Source of the DNA: a bacterium
GTDB taxonomy: Bacteria; Vulcanimicrobiota; Vulcanimicrobiia; Vulcanimicrobiales; SCRA01
Reading direction: 5' to 3'
NCBI GenBank assembly: GCA_004297985.1
Contig: SCRA01000081.1
Location: forward strand, 1-62,330
DNA length: 62,330 bases
Part shown: in pieces, positions 16,201 to 24,099 of the stretch
Numbering within the stretch: position 1 is the stretch's first letter
Layout of the letters: each line of letters opens with the position of its first letter
Program-made: the position numbers and the translations under genes
The notes under the pieces: model-generated
What the model was told of the DNA's origin: nothing
What the model saw: the letters and a program-made list of their open reading frames with translations, nothing else
Database searches by the model: none

Positions 16201-16565
16201 AGTCCGCCGCTCATGACGTGACGGCGCACCACGTTAGAGCCGATCTTTCGATTGCCGGCGATCAGCTGGGCCTGCACCGCAACTTCTGCGCCACACGCGG
16301 CGGTCGGCGCCACTTCGAATGTTGCGCTGACTCGTAGATCAGCTCCCCACTCGAGCACCGGCAAGGCCCCACCTTTCGGCAGCGCGTTCGCACCACATCG
16401 CACATCCACCACTCGTAGAAGTGGCGTCGTCTCCCAGCGCAGGATCAGTCCGCGTTGGTTCCGTACTGACCGATTCTCCACCGAGAACGCAGCAGTGAAC
16501 CGGCTTCCCGGTTCTGCGAACTCTGGCGCATCCGACGTCAGTGTATATATTGACTCAGCGATCAT
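13233..16565 (-). CDS. Giant CARDB/DUF11-like Ig-repeat protein without signal peptide
   Basis: An 1110-residue protein built of about six or seven beta-sandwich repeats of the CARDB/DUF11 kind (recurrent VANVGAAPAEAVTVRL, IANAGRCIARDVEVR, VWNAGDGVAPHVVVR) up to about residue 730. A low-complexity Ala/Glu segment with four copies of a PPYAEAES-type repeat (about 765-880) follows, and then a helical C-terminus. Such repeats are normally outside the cell, yet no signal peptide or membrane helix is visible at the start MIAESIYTLTSDAPEF. It overlaps the HD-GYP gene by 4 nt. The role is unknown. Confidence 0.65.
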   Translation of the reverse strand: MIAESIYTLTSDAPEFAEPGSRFTAAFSVENRSVRNQRGLILRWETTPLLRVVDVRCGANALPKGGALPVLEWGADLRVSATFEVAPTAACGAEVAVQAQLIAGNRKIGSNVVRRHVMSGGLLDQPTLELRARSPESVELLLGMRNAGTDAVAGVAVDVGFDAPLRVLGAEQVIAGEEVTPACAPARWLGGRLCVELGSVPPGGTVQERVTLGVDSRCDAGTVRVVSAVLRARGAGAGDAARALCAFVARGVRAAPLGVPLVQDATLGIESGAAGGVVDMQLVIPNTGTGPALGVGVLLELPKEIVLVPGTLRAEGAQLTRRRRTTQLDRIAPGRTAIVRGRVLLRAERNLETLAAAVITVGDQAIRAEARVTVAASARLEAPEIIDLPLAADAGETVRVAIRVANVGAAPAEAVTVRLSATHGAWEADAMTIESVAPGGSATVTGVLRLPGTVDETTPIEARAEAELSGEVVRSAPTTIVVHGRPELTATALPAAETQLTRELRVQIANAGRCIARDVEVRASAPDGVQVPPANTIGNLAPGADAIVTLPLVVDGERPSFVVRVAASCANGSARELDVPVTVAFVPQVKGEVEASIDGDRVDVRARVWNAGDGVAPHVVVRPLEDARFTPVAGSISIGGQAVRDPFAFARGIVVQRLDAGAEVVLQWAWAVEPGTDDGASIAAGVEIRTGEETQRLSAVPVRYVAADPFGFVATAAAASTAAAVAAVEVTSVAASPPEQKAVRGREDEAAAEPLSPTPTPVGVANEGSLPPFAEVIESSAAAAGAEQAECTDGSHPPYAEAESVAAVAGAEQAGCTDGSLPPYAEAESDAAVVGAEEGEASADPDVAPAPAEISEGSHPPYAEVESSAAAAGAEQDEDKSETRGALGEAQLGGDAVHWLESLSQEWNGVYGRVFATAARLRQVHRLLMLGRGHGLLTHICALRAFLPDEVVGGGEPELGDVQRQLDQLLVRIQLSGTPDPASIESAGSRAQLVAFLEAADAAQGRVDAQDGSALAASVTRREIAEDLAYLQHAPLGSRHAVRALARWIPTSAGDEELAEALRLYRATLLDELEQADGQEWYAAASSAELDAQLERVRDAVDDAYQVGRE
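13979..14270 (-). repeat. Four imperfect tandem coding repeats
   Basis: The motif GCGTACGGNGGGNGGCTCCC (plus strand) recurs at about 13979, 14094, 14169 and, as GCGAACGG, at 14247. It encodes four copies of a 25- to 38-residue unit containing PPYAEAES...GAEQ. Spacing is irregular (115, 75 and 78 nt), so the copies have diverged. Confidence 0.7.
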
Positions 16566-17266
16566 GGGCGCTCCAACTCTCTCAGGTGCTTACAAAAACT
16601 CTTGACATAGACCGGGTCAAATTGCGTTCCCGCGCATCGCGTCAGCTCTACGAGCGCGTCCTCCCGCGACACTCCACGGTGGTACGACCGATCCAGTGTC
16701 ATCGCACTGAACGCATCAGCCACGCTAAGCGCCCGCGCGAGCGGGTTGATTGACTCTCCGGACAGGCCTGCGGGATACCCGTTGCCGTCGAACCACTCGT
16801 GGTGCTGCGCTACGATCTCGCGCGTGCGCTGCAGCCGCGGGTACGGCAAGAGGAGTCGCACGCCGTACTCCACGTGCTTGCGCACGACCTCGTGCTCTTC
16901 CGGCGTTAGCTCGCGTTCGGCGAGAATCAGCCGCTCATCAACGATGATCTTCCCGGCATCATGGAGGAGCGCCGCCTGGATAAACACACGCTCCTCTTCC
17001 GATGTGAAGCCCAGGTGCGGCAGCCATCCAGCGGCGAGCCTATTGACGTGTACGAGATGCATCCGCGTGAAGGCGTCGTGCTGCAGGACCGTGATCACCA
17101 GGCCATCGAGATCCGCGACGTCGCCAAGGCAGGTGATCTCGAGCGGAGTTTCATCGTCCGCCTTCGGTGCGATCCGCAGCGTTGTAGTCGGATAGGTCCG
17201 CACGACGCGCCGGTCCACGCCACGCGGCATCCGGCGCTCGATCCCCAAATGCAACGATGCCGTCAC
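16562..17266 (-). CDS. HD-GYP cyclic-di-GMP phosphodiesterase
   Basis: A 234-residue protein with a short N-terminal region and an HD-GYP domain. ALLHDAGKI carries the HD pair, AQHHEWFDGNGYPAGLSGE carries the His-His and GYP motifs, and ALSVADAFSAMTLDRSYH carries the downstream metal and helix motifs. All signature residues look intact, so hydrolysis of cyclic-di-GMP is expected. It overlaps both neighbours by 4 nt (GGDEF gene upstream, Ig-repeat gene downstream) and will be made together with them. Confidence 0.85.
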   Translation of the reverse strand: MTASLHLGIERRMPRGVDRRVVRTYPTTTLRIAPKADDETPLEITCLGDVADLDGLVITVLQHDAFTRMHLVHVNRLAAGWLPHLGFTSEEERVFIQAALLHDAGKIIVDERLILAERELTPEEHEVVRKHVEYGVRLLLPYPRLQRTREIVAQHHEWFDGNGYPAGLSGESINPLARALSVADAFSAMTLDRSYHRGVSREDALVELTRCAGTQFDPVYVKSFCKHLRELERP

Positions 17267-18324
17267 CGAGATCCCTCTATCTCGTAGCTCAGCACCCGCC
17301 GTTCCTCGTCACTCACGTGTACGAAGCGGCCACGCTCGATGTAGGTCACGCAGTCTCTCCCGTGTGCCTTAGATTGATACGTCGCCTCGTCGGCCCTCGC
17401 TAGTAGCTCTGAGTCATCCGAGGCATCCTCTCCCAGCATAGCCACCCCGATGCTCGCGGTGATCTGGATCGCCGCCTGCTCATCGGTCATCGTAAGATCC
17501 GAGATATTCGCGGCCGCTAAGGCGAGGCAGATCCGCACAGCCTGCCGGACCGCGTCGGCCTTCGACGCGTCGACGAAGGCGATGCCGAACTCGTCTCCAC
17601 CCATTCGGCCCACGAGATCCGCCGGCCCGAGTCGGTGACGCTCTATAGTCTTCGCAAGGTGTTGGATGGCGAGATTGCCAGAGGCATGGCCATAACGATC
17701 GTTCCACGCTTTGAAGTGGTCGCCGTCGCAGAAAGCAAAGACGACATCTCGTCCGCTATTCGCCAACTGACGGAGACGTGCGCGCATCGTGCTCGCTCGC
17801 AGCACACCCGTGAGGCCGTCGTAGTTGGCGGTGACTTGGTCTTGTTCACGCGCGCGGCACAGCGCGTAGACCGGGCTCACGACGGACACGAACTCTCGCA
17901 CATCCTCGAGGATCTCGACCCGAAGCTCACACCTCCCCGACGCCAGATAGACGCCCGCTGTCCCAACGCCGGCGATCTCCTCATCGAGGCCGAGGAGCAC
18001 CGCGCCCAGATCGCTCGGATGCAGGCGCTCATCCGGGCTCAGTTCGCGTTCTTCGCCGGCGGCCACGCCAAGATTCACGCTCACATCGCCGTAACGCTCG
18101 AAGCGATGGCCCCACGCTTCGAGGGAACGAGATTTCCCTTGTGCGTGCTCAACAAAGAGCACGCCGTCGACTTCGGGAACGTGCGTGCCGATCGCCTCGA
18201 CGATCGTTCGGCGCATCGACGCCGGATCGGCCAGCCCAGCTTTCGCGGCCACGCGCGCCGCCTCGAGTACCCAGTCATCGACGACCTCCGCCTCCACACG
18301 CGGCGTGGTCCTCCGAAACAGCAT
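17263..18324 (-). CDS. GGDEF-domain diguanylate cyclase
   Basis: A 353-residue protein. Residues about 20-170 form a GAF-like sensory region without a membrane helix. The C-terminal half is a GGDEF domain with an intact active site (GRMGGDEFGIAFVD) and the usual lead motif NYDGLTGVLRAST. It should make cyclic-di-GMP. It is adjacent to the secretin stop and overlaps the HD-GYP gene by 4 nt, so synthesis and breakdown enzymes are translated as a pair inside the pilus operon. Confidence 0.86.
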   Translation of the reverse strand: MLFRRTTPRVEAEVVDDWVLEAARVAAKAGLADPASMRRTIVEAIGTHVPEVDGVLFVEHAQGKSRSLEAWGHRFERYGDVSVNLGVAAGEERELSPDERLHPSDLGAVLLGLDEEIAGVGTAGVYLASGRCELRVEILEDVREFVSVVSPVYALCRAREQDQVTANYDGLTGVLRASTMRARLRQLANSGRDVVFAFCDGDHFKAWNDRYGHASGNLAIQHLAKTIERHRLGPADLVGRMGGDEFGIAFVDASKADAVRQAVRICLALAAANISDLTMTDEQAAIQITASIGVAMLGEDASDDSELLARADEATYQSKAHGRDCVTYIERGRFVHVSDEERRVLSYEIEGSR

Positions 18325-19764
18325 CTACCGGCCCTCGCCTTGGTCTCGCGCCGACATCGCCGGCGGCGGGCCCGCCCGGTACTCGGTATCTAAAACGGGC
18401 GCCGTGATCGTCGGCTCGATCACGAAGACGAGCTGGTTGCGCACGTGCTGGCGCTGCCGATCGCGGAAAAACGGCCCGAGGATCGGCAGATCAGCCAGAA
18501 ACGGGATCTTTGAGACGGTTTCGGAGTCGGTGTCCTTCATGAGGCCGCCGATGACCATGGCGTCACCACTTCTCACCCGCACCGTCTCTTGGACCATCTC
18601 CTTATGCACGGTGGGGATCCCGTCGATAGGCGCCCCCAGGTCAGAGACCTCCAGGTGCGTCTTAAGCGTCATGAACCCGCCGCCGATGTCCGGCGTGACG
18701 TCACCGATCACGCCCGTCTCTTCTTGCGTTACCTGCTGTGCACCGGTACGTAGATCAATCGACGTCAGATAGAAACTCGTGCCGACTTGCAGCTTCTCAG
18801 GCTGACCGTCCAGCCCCGACAGGTTCGGGCGCGAGATGATCGACGCTCGCCCGCTCGATACGAGCGCATTCAACGTCGCGTTGATCCGCACGGCGTTACC
18901 GATGAGGATCTGCGAGGTGCCACTCGAGCTCCCCTGGCCAATAGTCGCGCCGCCGAACTCGATTCCGACGTCACTCTGGTCGTTGACTGGCGTGTAGTCG
19001 TATACGGTGACGCGCAGCGAGCAGGAGCGCAGCGGCACATCCGTCCGTGCGATCAGCGTCCGCAGGGCCGCCACCTCTCCAGGCGTCCCGCGCAGGATGA
19101 TGCTATGCGACTCGTCGTCCGGCGTCACCAGCAATGTGGACGGGATTTGCGCGCCGAACGTCTTGATCAAATTGCTGGGCGTACGGTAATGCACCGGCAC
19201 GAAGGCCGTCGCCGTGTTCGCATCGGCGTCTACCTGTCGTAGGAGCGCATCAGCCGCCTGCGTCTCATCGGCGCTGGCGACCACCGTCACCGCATTGTTC
19301 GTTGCAGCAACGACCGTCCCACCCGGTAACGCCTGACGCAAGATACGCTCGGCATCGTCAGGCTTCATATTTCGGAGCACATACGTGCGTTGCGCCACCC
19401 CGAATGGCAGCGTGCCAGAGGCACCGTAGCGCTCCTCCATGGTGGCCGCCGGCCCTAATACGAGGATGCCATCCGGCGTCAGATGGCCTAGCCACCCAAA
19501 ACGCTGGCAGAGCGCGCTGAGCGCGACGCTGAGCGGTACTCGGCCCAGTGCGAGCCCCGACCATTGCGGCTCGACCGAATGGTCGATCACGATCGGGATA
19601 CCGGCCTGCTCGCTGAGGTCGCCTGCGAGGTCGTAGACGTCCTCTTTGGTCGCATTGATCGATACCATCGTGCGTAGCGCCGCTTGTAAGTCGCGGTGCT
19701 GCACCGGCGCGGGCGCCGCCCCGAAAAGCACGACCGCGGCGAACAGCGCAAAGATTCGTCTCAT
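18325..19764 (-). CDS. pilQ: Secretin (PilQ/GspD family)
   Basis: A 479-residue protein with an N-terminal signal peptide (RRIFALFAAVVLFGAAPAPV), short N domains (about 30-240, including an STN-like part near 45-105) and a C-terminal secretin domain with VGIEFGG, ASIISRPNLSGLDGQPEKLQ, and SGDAMVIGGLMKDTDSETVSKIP. It forms the outer-membrane gate for the pilus. It is shorter than many PilQ proteins. It overlaps the PilP-like gene by 4 nt. GspD-type is an alternative name; the surrounding PilM/N/O set favours PilQ. Confidence 0.88.
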   Translation of the reverse strand: MRRIFALFAAVVLFGAAPAPVQHRDLQAALRTMVSINATKEDVYDLAGDLSEQAGIPIVIDHSVEPQWSGLALGRVPLSVALSALCQRFGWLGHLTPDGILVLGPAATMEERYGASGTLPFGVAQRTYVLRNMKPDDAERILRQALPGGTVVAATNNAVTVVASADETQAADALLRQVDADANTATAFVPVHYRTPSNLIKTFGAQIPSTLLVTPDDESHSIILRGTPGEVAALRTLIARTDVPLRSCSLRVTVYDYTPVNDQSDVGIEFGGATIGQGSSSGTSQILIGNAVRINATLNALVSSGRASIISRPNLSGLDGQPEKLQVGTSFYLTSIDLRTGAQQVTQEETGVIGDVTPDIGGGFMTLKTHLEVSDLGAPIDGIPTVHKEMVQETVRVRSGDAMVIGGLMKDTDSETVSKIPFLADLPILGPFFRDRQRQHVRNQLVFVIEPTITAPVLDTEYRAGPPPAMSARDQGEGR

Positions 19765-20453
19765 GAGCCACTCCGAGTAGGGAGAGATAGAGGTGGCGCC
19801 GGCGATCCCGCCGGCACAACAACGAATGGTGGTGGACTCGGCACCTCTGGGGCTGGGGCTAACGACGTCGCAGCCGACGGCTGTGGCGTCGCCCCCGTGC
19901 TCATCACCCCAGGCGTTGCAGCTGCTCCAGGCGCAGCCGTCGCTCCGCGAGTCCCGTAGGCCTGCGTGCCATGCACGACGCCGTAGTGGTGATCACCAAC
20001 CGTGATCCCATCGAACCCGATCCCGGTCACGACGTCGCCGCACAAGAAATCGCCGACACTCACGCGTTGTGCCGGCTTCTCGTTCACACTCACGTGCGCA
20101 ATGAGGAGCGGCTTGCCAGTGCGGGCATCGGTGCCCTGATAGGTCCCCTCGACCTCGAGCTTACATGCGCTCGTTTCGATCCCCGGCACGAACGCCCCGT
20201 CGCTGCCGAGCATTAGCGCGGCTTGCGTGGTTCCTTGCGCAACAGCCTTACCGCTGAGGAAAGGATCCCGCACCAGCTGAGGGATCGGTGCAAGCGTAAC
20301 CCGCGACGCCGGCGGCGGCGTCACGGCCGGACCCGGTAGATACACTCCTGCAGCTCGCGACGAATGCGGTAGCATCACCCAAGTGCCAGCCCCATAGCAC
20401 AGCATAGCCGCCGCCACCAGCACCATTCGCCGGCGCTCCGATAGCGGCGTCAC
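19761..20453 (-). CDS. PilP/GspC-like inner-membrane protein
   Basis: A 230-residue protein with one N-terminal membrane helix (RRRMVLVAAAMLCYGAGTWVM), a Pro-rich linker with RDPFLSG (the motif seen in GspC/PilP linkers), a small beta domain (about 85-160; EVEGTYQGTDARTGKPLLI, VSVGDFLCGDVVTGI), and a long Pro/Ala tail. PilP and GspC link the inner-membrane platform to the secretin. The position between PilO-like and secretin genes supports the call. Overlaps of 4 nt on both sides. Confidence 0.65.
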   Translation of the reverse strand: MTPLSERRRMVLVAAAMLCYGAGTWVMLPHSSRAAGVYLPGPAVTPPPASRVTLAPIPQLVRDPFLSGKAVAQGTTQAALMLGSDGAFVPGIETSACKLEVEGTYQGTDARTGKPLLIAHVSVNEKPAQRVSVGDFLCGDVVTGIGFDGITVGDHHYGVVHGTQAYGTRGATAAPGAAATPGVMSTGATPQPSAATSLAPAPEVPSPPPFVVVPAGSPAPPLSLPTRSGS

Positions 20454-21364
20454 TGTCCTCGCCCTCCAGCACTCAATGCCGCCTGCGGCGACGGCGACGC
20501 CGGCGCTACGGTCGGCACCGCAGTCGGAAGCACGACGTGGTAGAGAACCAGAGTCGCCTTCGCGTCTGGCACTTGCGTCGCCGACAGCTTGCCTTTGTCG
20601 ACGAGATCCGTGGTCTGGAACGTCAGATCGTCAGTCTCGAGCGCGATCGGGATCCGAGCGAACTCCGCGGTCATCGCCAGGGTGTCCCGCACTCGCCCAG
20701 CCACCTCAAACTCGAAAGTCTCTCCTTCGAGCGCTTTGACCTCGCGCGCCGTCGCGATCGGCGGCGCCGCAGCCACAGACGATGCCACTGGCATCGGATG
20801 CGAGACGGTCTCAAGGCCCTGGACGCAGTCTGCGGCTTTCACGACCGCCTGCGCCACAATACCCGCTTGCGCCGACGTTCCTCCGGCAGCCGATGACTCC
20901 GCGCTCCCGGCGGCATTGATAGGCTGCTTACGCGGCGGCTCGACATGCACGAACGTCACACCGGGATGCTCTCTGCGCAGCTCTTCTTCTTCCGTGAGGA
21001 AGAGGGCCTCCGCGTTTCCGCTCCTGTAGGGCTGCAGAGCTCGCTCAAGCGCCGTCTGACGCAATTCGAAGGCGCCCAGTTCGTTTAGGCGTCCGTCCAA
21101 GCACGCCTTAGCCTGTTGCAGTTGCCCTTCGCGTGCATACACTTCACGAATCCGCTGACTGGTCGGCCAGATGTCAAACGCGGTGGTCGCCACGAGCACC
21201 GCGGCTGCCGTCGCATAGAACCACGTTGCTCGCGTGTTCCCGGTTACCCGGAACAGTGACCTAACGTCACGCGAAAACACGTCCTTGAAGGCCAACCGCG
21301 CGACAGCATAGCTCACCCACACCCCGACTAGTAACAGCAGCGGCACCAGCACGGCGTGAGTCAT
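20450..21364 (-). CDS. PilO/GspM-like inner-membrane assembly protein
   Basis: A 304-residue protein with two hydrophobic segments (about 5-25 and 48-65), a coiled-coil-like stretch (about 68-125; REGQLQQAKACLDGRLNELG), and a periplasmic ferredoxin-like C-terminus containing FEFEVAGRVRDTLAMTAEFA, which matches the pattern of PilO/GspM platforms. It sits between the PilM-PilN and PilP-like genes. It has an extra N-terminal helix compared with usual PilO. Confidence 0.62.
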   Translation of the reverse strand: MTHAVLVPLLLLVGVWVSYAVARLAFKDVFSRDVRSLFRVTGNTRATWFYATAAAVLVATTAFDIWPTSQRIREVYAREGQLQQAKACLDGRLNELGAFELRQTALERALQPYRSGNAEALFLTEEEELRREHPGVTFVHVEPPRKQPINAAGSAESSAAGGTSAQAGIVAQAVVKAADCVQGLETVSHPMPVASSVAAAPPIATAREVKALEGETFEFEVAGRVRDTLAMTAEFARIPIALETDDLTFQTTDLVDKGKLSATQVPDAKATLVLYHVVLPTAVPTVAPASPSPQAALSAGGRGQ

Positions 21365-22794
21365 CGCAGCACCATCCTCACTGCGAACTCGACGACGCCT
21401 CCGCGCTCTTCGACCCCGCGCTCAGTGACGCTGGAGACACCGTCGACCGTGCGCAGACGGCTCATGAGCGTTCCGACATGTCCCTCGTCGGGTGCGTAGC
21501 CCCTGATCGTCCAGCCGTCATCAGTGTACCGGAGCTCGCTGAGCGACGCCCATGACGGCAGTGCGTTCAGCACAATGGTTGCGACCCGCGCTCGCCGATA
21601 CGCGCTCGTTCGCACATCATCGACCCGCTGGACGATCGCTGCCAGCGCTGAGACTCGCTCCTCAACGGCATCGGCATAGGCAGCTACCTGCTGCTCTCGG
21701 CCGATCGCACTCTGGATCGCCGGCAGACCACTCTGCGCCCGCGCGAGCTGCGCGTGCGCGGCGCTCGAGGTCGCTATGGCGATCACGATCGACGCTGCTA
21801 CCGCAACTACGCCATTACGCAAGTGCGGTGTCTCGCGTATAACCGCCAACGACTGCGAGGAGTCCGCACGGAGGAGATTCACCGACGGCACGCCGGCGTC
21901 TACGCCTTCTACTGATACGGTATCGCTCAGTGCGGCCCCAACCGCAGCTGTTATCTCCGGGCTGTACCGCGCAACGATGTCCGCCGGAAACGCGGACGCC
22001 ATGTTCCGCAAGTCGGCAATCGATACGTCGAGTACTGGCTCATGCAGCTCTCGACGCAATGCCCCCACGAACGACTCCAGCCCCTCGTGGCGACCAACGG
22101 CGGTCAATCTCTCGAGGCGATACCCGCCGCTCCGCATCTCGCTGACCCGCGTGGCTATACGGGCTGCGAGACGTCGTACGACCGAGAACGCCCCTTCGCC
22201 CTCGATAACCTCTTCGACTGAAATGCGTTCGTAGTGCGGTGCCGGCTGGGACAACACGATAAGCACCGCCCGATCACCGTAGTACGCGATTGCCGCATCT
22301 GCCAGCGGCAACGCCATCTTGTATGCGAAGCCGCCATGTACAGCCCTGATCGGCCTCAAGCCGACTTGGCGCGCCACCCGGAGCGCGCGTGCCAGCTGAT
22401 CCACCTGCACCAACGACAGCCACGCCGCAGCCCTATTCGACTGATCGAGATCGACCAGCACCACCGAATGCTCCGAGAGTAGCGTCCGGAAGGCCCGTCG
22501 TGCCGCGTGATAGCCCGCCTGCGAGACGCGATTCGCCTCCATGGCCAGGTTGCTCTCGTCCTCCCACCGCTCGACTACGGCTACGCTTTCGTCGCATGCA
22601 AGGACGCAACGACGCTGGTACCCTCCGAGGCGATTGCGTACCTCAGACAGCGCTTGCCGAAGCTCGGCCGCGCTACCGTCGCACGCCTCTACCACAACAT
22701 TTTCCAAACGATACTCGCCGTCGGTCACGCTCACGGCTACACCGGCGACTCGTCCACCTGCAATCGAAATGCCTAGAGGCACCATTTCGCTCAT
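21361..22794 (-). CDS. PilM-PilN fusion (GspL-like) platform protein
   Basis: A 477-residue protein. Residues 1-320 form an actin-like PilM fold (VPLGISIAGGRVAGVAV; VLVDLDQSNRAAAWL). After a membrane helix (NGVVAVAASIVIAIATSSAA, about 325-345) comes a coiled-coil and a PilN-like periplasmic domain (about 350-477; LSELRYTDDGWTIRGYAPDE). PilM and PilN are usually separate proteins that interact; here they are one chain, as in GspL. The ATG at 22794 overlaps the TGA of the peptidase gene; the frame to 22938 is an overlap artefact. Confidence 0.75.
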   Translation of the reverse strand: MSEMVPLGISIAGGRVAGVAVSVTDGEYRLENVVVEACDGSAAELRQALSEVRNRLGGYQRRCVLACDESVAVVERWEDESNLAMEANRVSQAGYHAARRAFRTLLSEHSVVLVDLDQSNRAAAWLSLVQVDQLARALRVARQVGLRPIRAVHGGFAYKMALPLADAAIAYYGDRAVLIVLSQPAPHYERISVEEVIEGEGAFSVVRRLAARIATRVSEMRSGGYRLERLTAVGRHEGLESFVGALRRELHEPVLDVSIADLRNMASAFPADIVARYSPEITAAVGAALSDTVSVEGVDAGVPSVNLLRADSSQSLAVIRETPHLRNGVVAVAASIVIAIATSSAAHAQLARAQSGLPAIQSAIGREQQVAAYADAVEERVSALAAIVQRVDDVRTSAYRRARVATIVLNALPSWASLSELRYTDDGWTIRGYAPDEGHVGTLMSRLRTVDGVSSVTERGVEERGGVVEFAVRMVLR

Positions 22795-23408
22795 CCGACG
22801 ACTCGATGAACGACGAGAACCCAGAGCAGCATGCCTGAAGCAGCGAATGGCGCCCAGGGCACGACGAAGCGCTCGCGCGCGGCGATCCGACGCGCATACC
22901 ACGCGAAGGCCACGCATGCGCCTAAGAGGAACGCCCACGCGACTCCCTCAACCCCCAGCACGAGTCCGAGGAGCCCCATGAGCTTGACGTCGCCTCCAGC
23001 AATGTCGCTGTGATGCACGGCGGCGACGCCGGCGACGACGAGCACCCCCGCGGCGGCACCGACGATCATCGGCAATAAGCTCGCCACTCCAGCGGACAAC
23101 AACTCGATGAAGATGATCATAGCAGCTGCCACGGCCAGCACACCGTTGTAGATCAGGCGATGGCGGAGGTCGGTCACCACACTGACTGCCAGCGCCGAGG
23201 CCGCAACGGCGACGGCAGCGGGACGGCTCCCCGTCGGCAACGCTACGGCGAGCACGCCCGCCACCGCGCTCGCGGTAACGACTCCGGCCGGGACGGGCCC
23301 CAGCTCGCGGCCGTGGCGGCGCGCGCCACGTCGCGCGCCGATCCACAGCACGCCACTGCTCGCCGCCGCCAACGCGCCTACTTCGGCCGCCGCCACCAAC
23401 ATGATCAC
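22791..23408 (-). CDS. Prepilin peptidase (A24 family, CpaA/TadV-like)
   Basis: A 205-residue polytopic protein. The two catalytic aspartates are recognisable: VVTDLRHRLIYN and GGDVKLMGLLG. It lacks the N-terminal methyltransferase/zinc domain of PilD, as in CpaA/TadV. It would cut prepilins such as 10843-12507 after the Gly-Gly. It starts at a GTG overlapping the upstream stop (GTGA) and overlaps PilM-PilN by 4 nt. Confidence 0.85.
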   Translation of the reverse strand: MIMLVAAAEVGALAAASSGVLWIGARRGARRHGRELGPVPAGVVTASAVAGVLAVALPTGSRPAAVAVAASALAVSVVTDLRHRLIYNGVLAVAAAMIIFIELLSAGVASLLPMIVGAAAGVLVVAGVAAVHHSDIAGGDVKLMGLLGLVLGVEGVAWAFLLGACVAFAWYARRIAARERFVVPWAPFAASGMLLWVLVVHRVVG

Positions 23409-24073
23409 GGCTCCGCGACGATTCCTTGGCCAGAGATCATCGCGAGATGCGTCTGCGAACCCGTATAGCCCGACTGAGCCAACGCCTGCACGACCCGCGT
23501 ATCATACTGCCGTGGATCGCTGATCTGATACTGGGTAGGACCACCAGCGACGCTCTGATCGGCCAAGGTGAAATTGGCATTCGTCGCATCGCCCCAGGCA
23601 TGTGGTGCATACGGCAGCACCGGTGACGACGTCGCTCCCGTCGGTGTATACGCGGTCGGGGTCACGCTACACGTACTGCCCGGACAAGGCAACTGGTGAT
23701 ACAGGCCCTCGAATTGGTCCGTGGCATTGGCGGAGTAGCCCAGCATGATCATGCCCTGGATGCCTGCCCCGTACTCCTCCAAGAACTGTAGGTTCATCAC
23801 GCCCAACACGAACAAGCCAGCCAGCAATGCGAAGCCGACGAGATCGCCGATCGTCAGCTGTCCTCGCTCGTTATCGAGTGCATTCGGAGTCAACGCGTGA
23901 ACGATCGCTCGAGTGACAAACGTCACGACCACGCCTACTGCGAGGCATGCCACGAATGCGGTCCTGGCTAGCACTGGCGACCATCGCACCTGCATCGCGA
24001 TCACGGCGCCGACAACTGCCGACGCAATCAGCGCCACGAGGTAGATCCAAACTTCCTTCTTCGTCGTACTCAT
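23405..24073 (-). CDS. Membrane protein with internal pilin-like segment
   Basis: A 222-residue protein with two hydrophobic segments near the N-terminus (about 10-30 and 38-62). Residues 69-80 read DNERGQLTIGDL, followed by a third hydrophobic helix (LVGFALLAGLFVLGVMNL), and then a Pro/Thr/Gly-rich outer domain. The ERGQLTIGD resembles a prepilin leader and start of a mature pilin, but it lies about 70 residues in. If cut there, it would release a pilin whose leader is a two-helix membrane domain. A good AAAGGAG precedes the ATG. The pilin reading is an inference. Confidence 0.6.
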   Translation of the reverse strand: MSTTKKEVWIYLVALIASAVVGAVIAMQVRWSPVLARTAFVACLAVGVVVTFVTRAIVHALTPNALDNERGQLTIGDLVGFALLAGLFVLGVMNLQFLEEYGAGIQGMIMLGYSANATDQFEGLYHQLPCPGSTCSVTPTAYTPTGATSSPVLPYAPHAWGDATNANFTLADQSVAGGPTQYQISDPRQYDTRVVQALAQSGYTGSQTHLAMISGQGIVAEP

Positions 24074-24099
24074 GTGACGGGTCTCCTTTCCTTTGCGCG

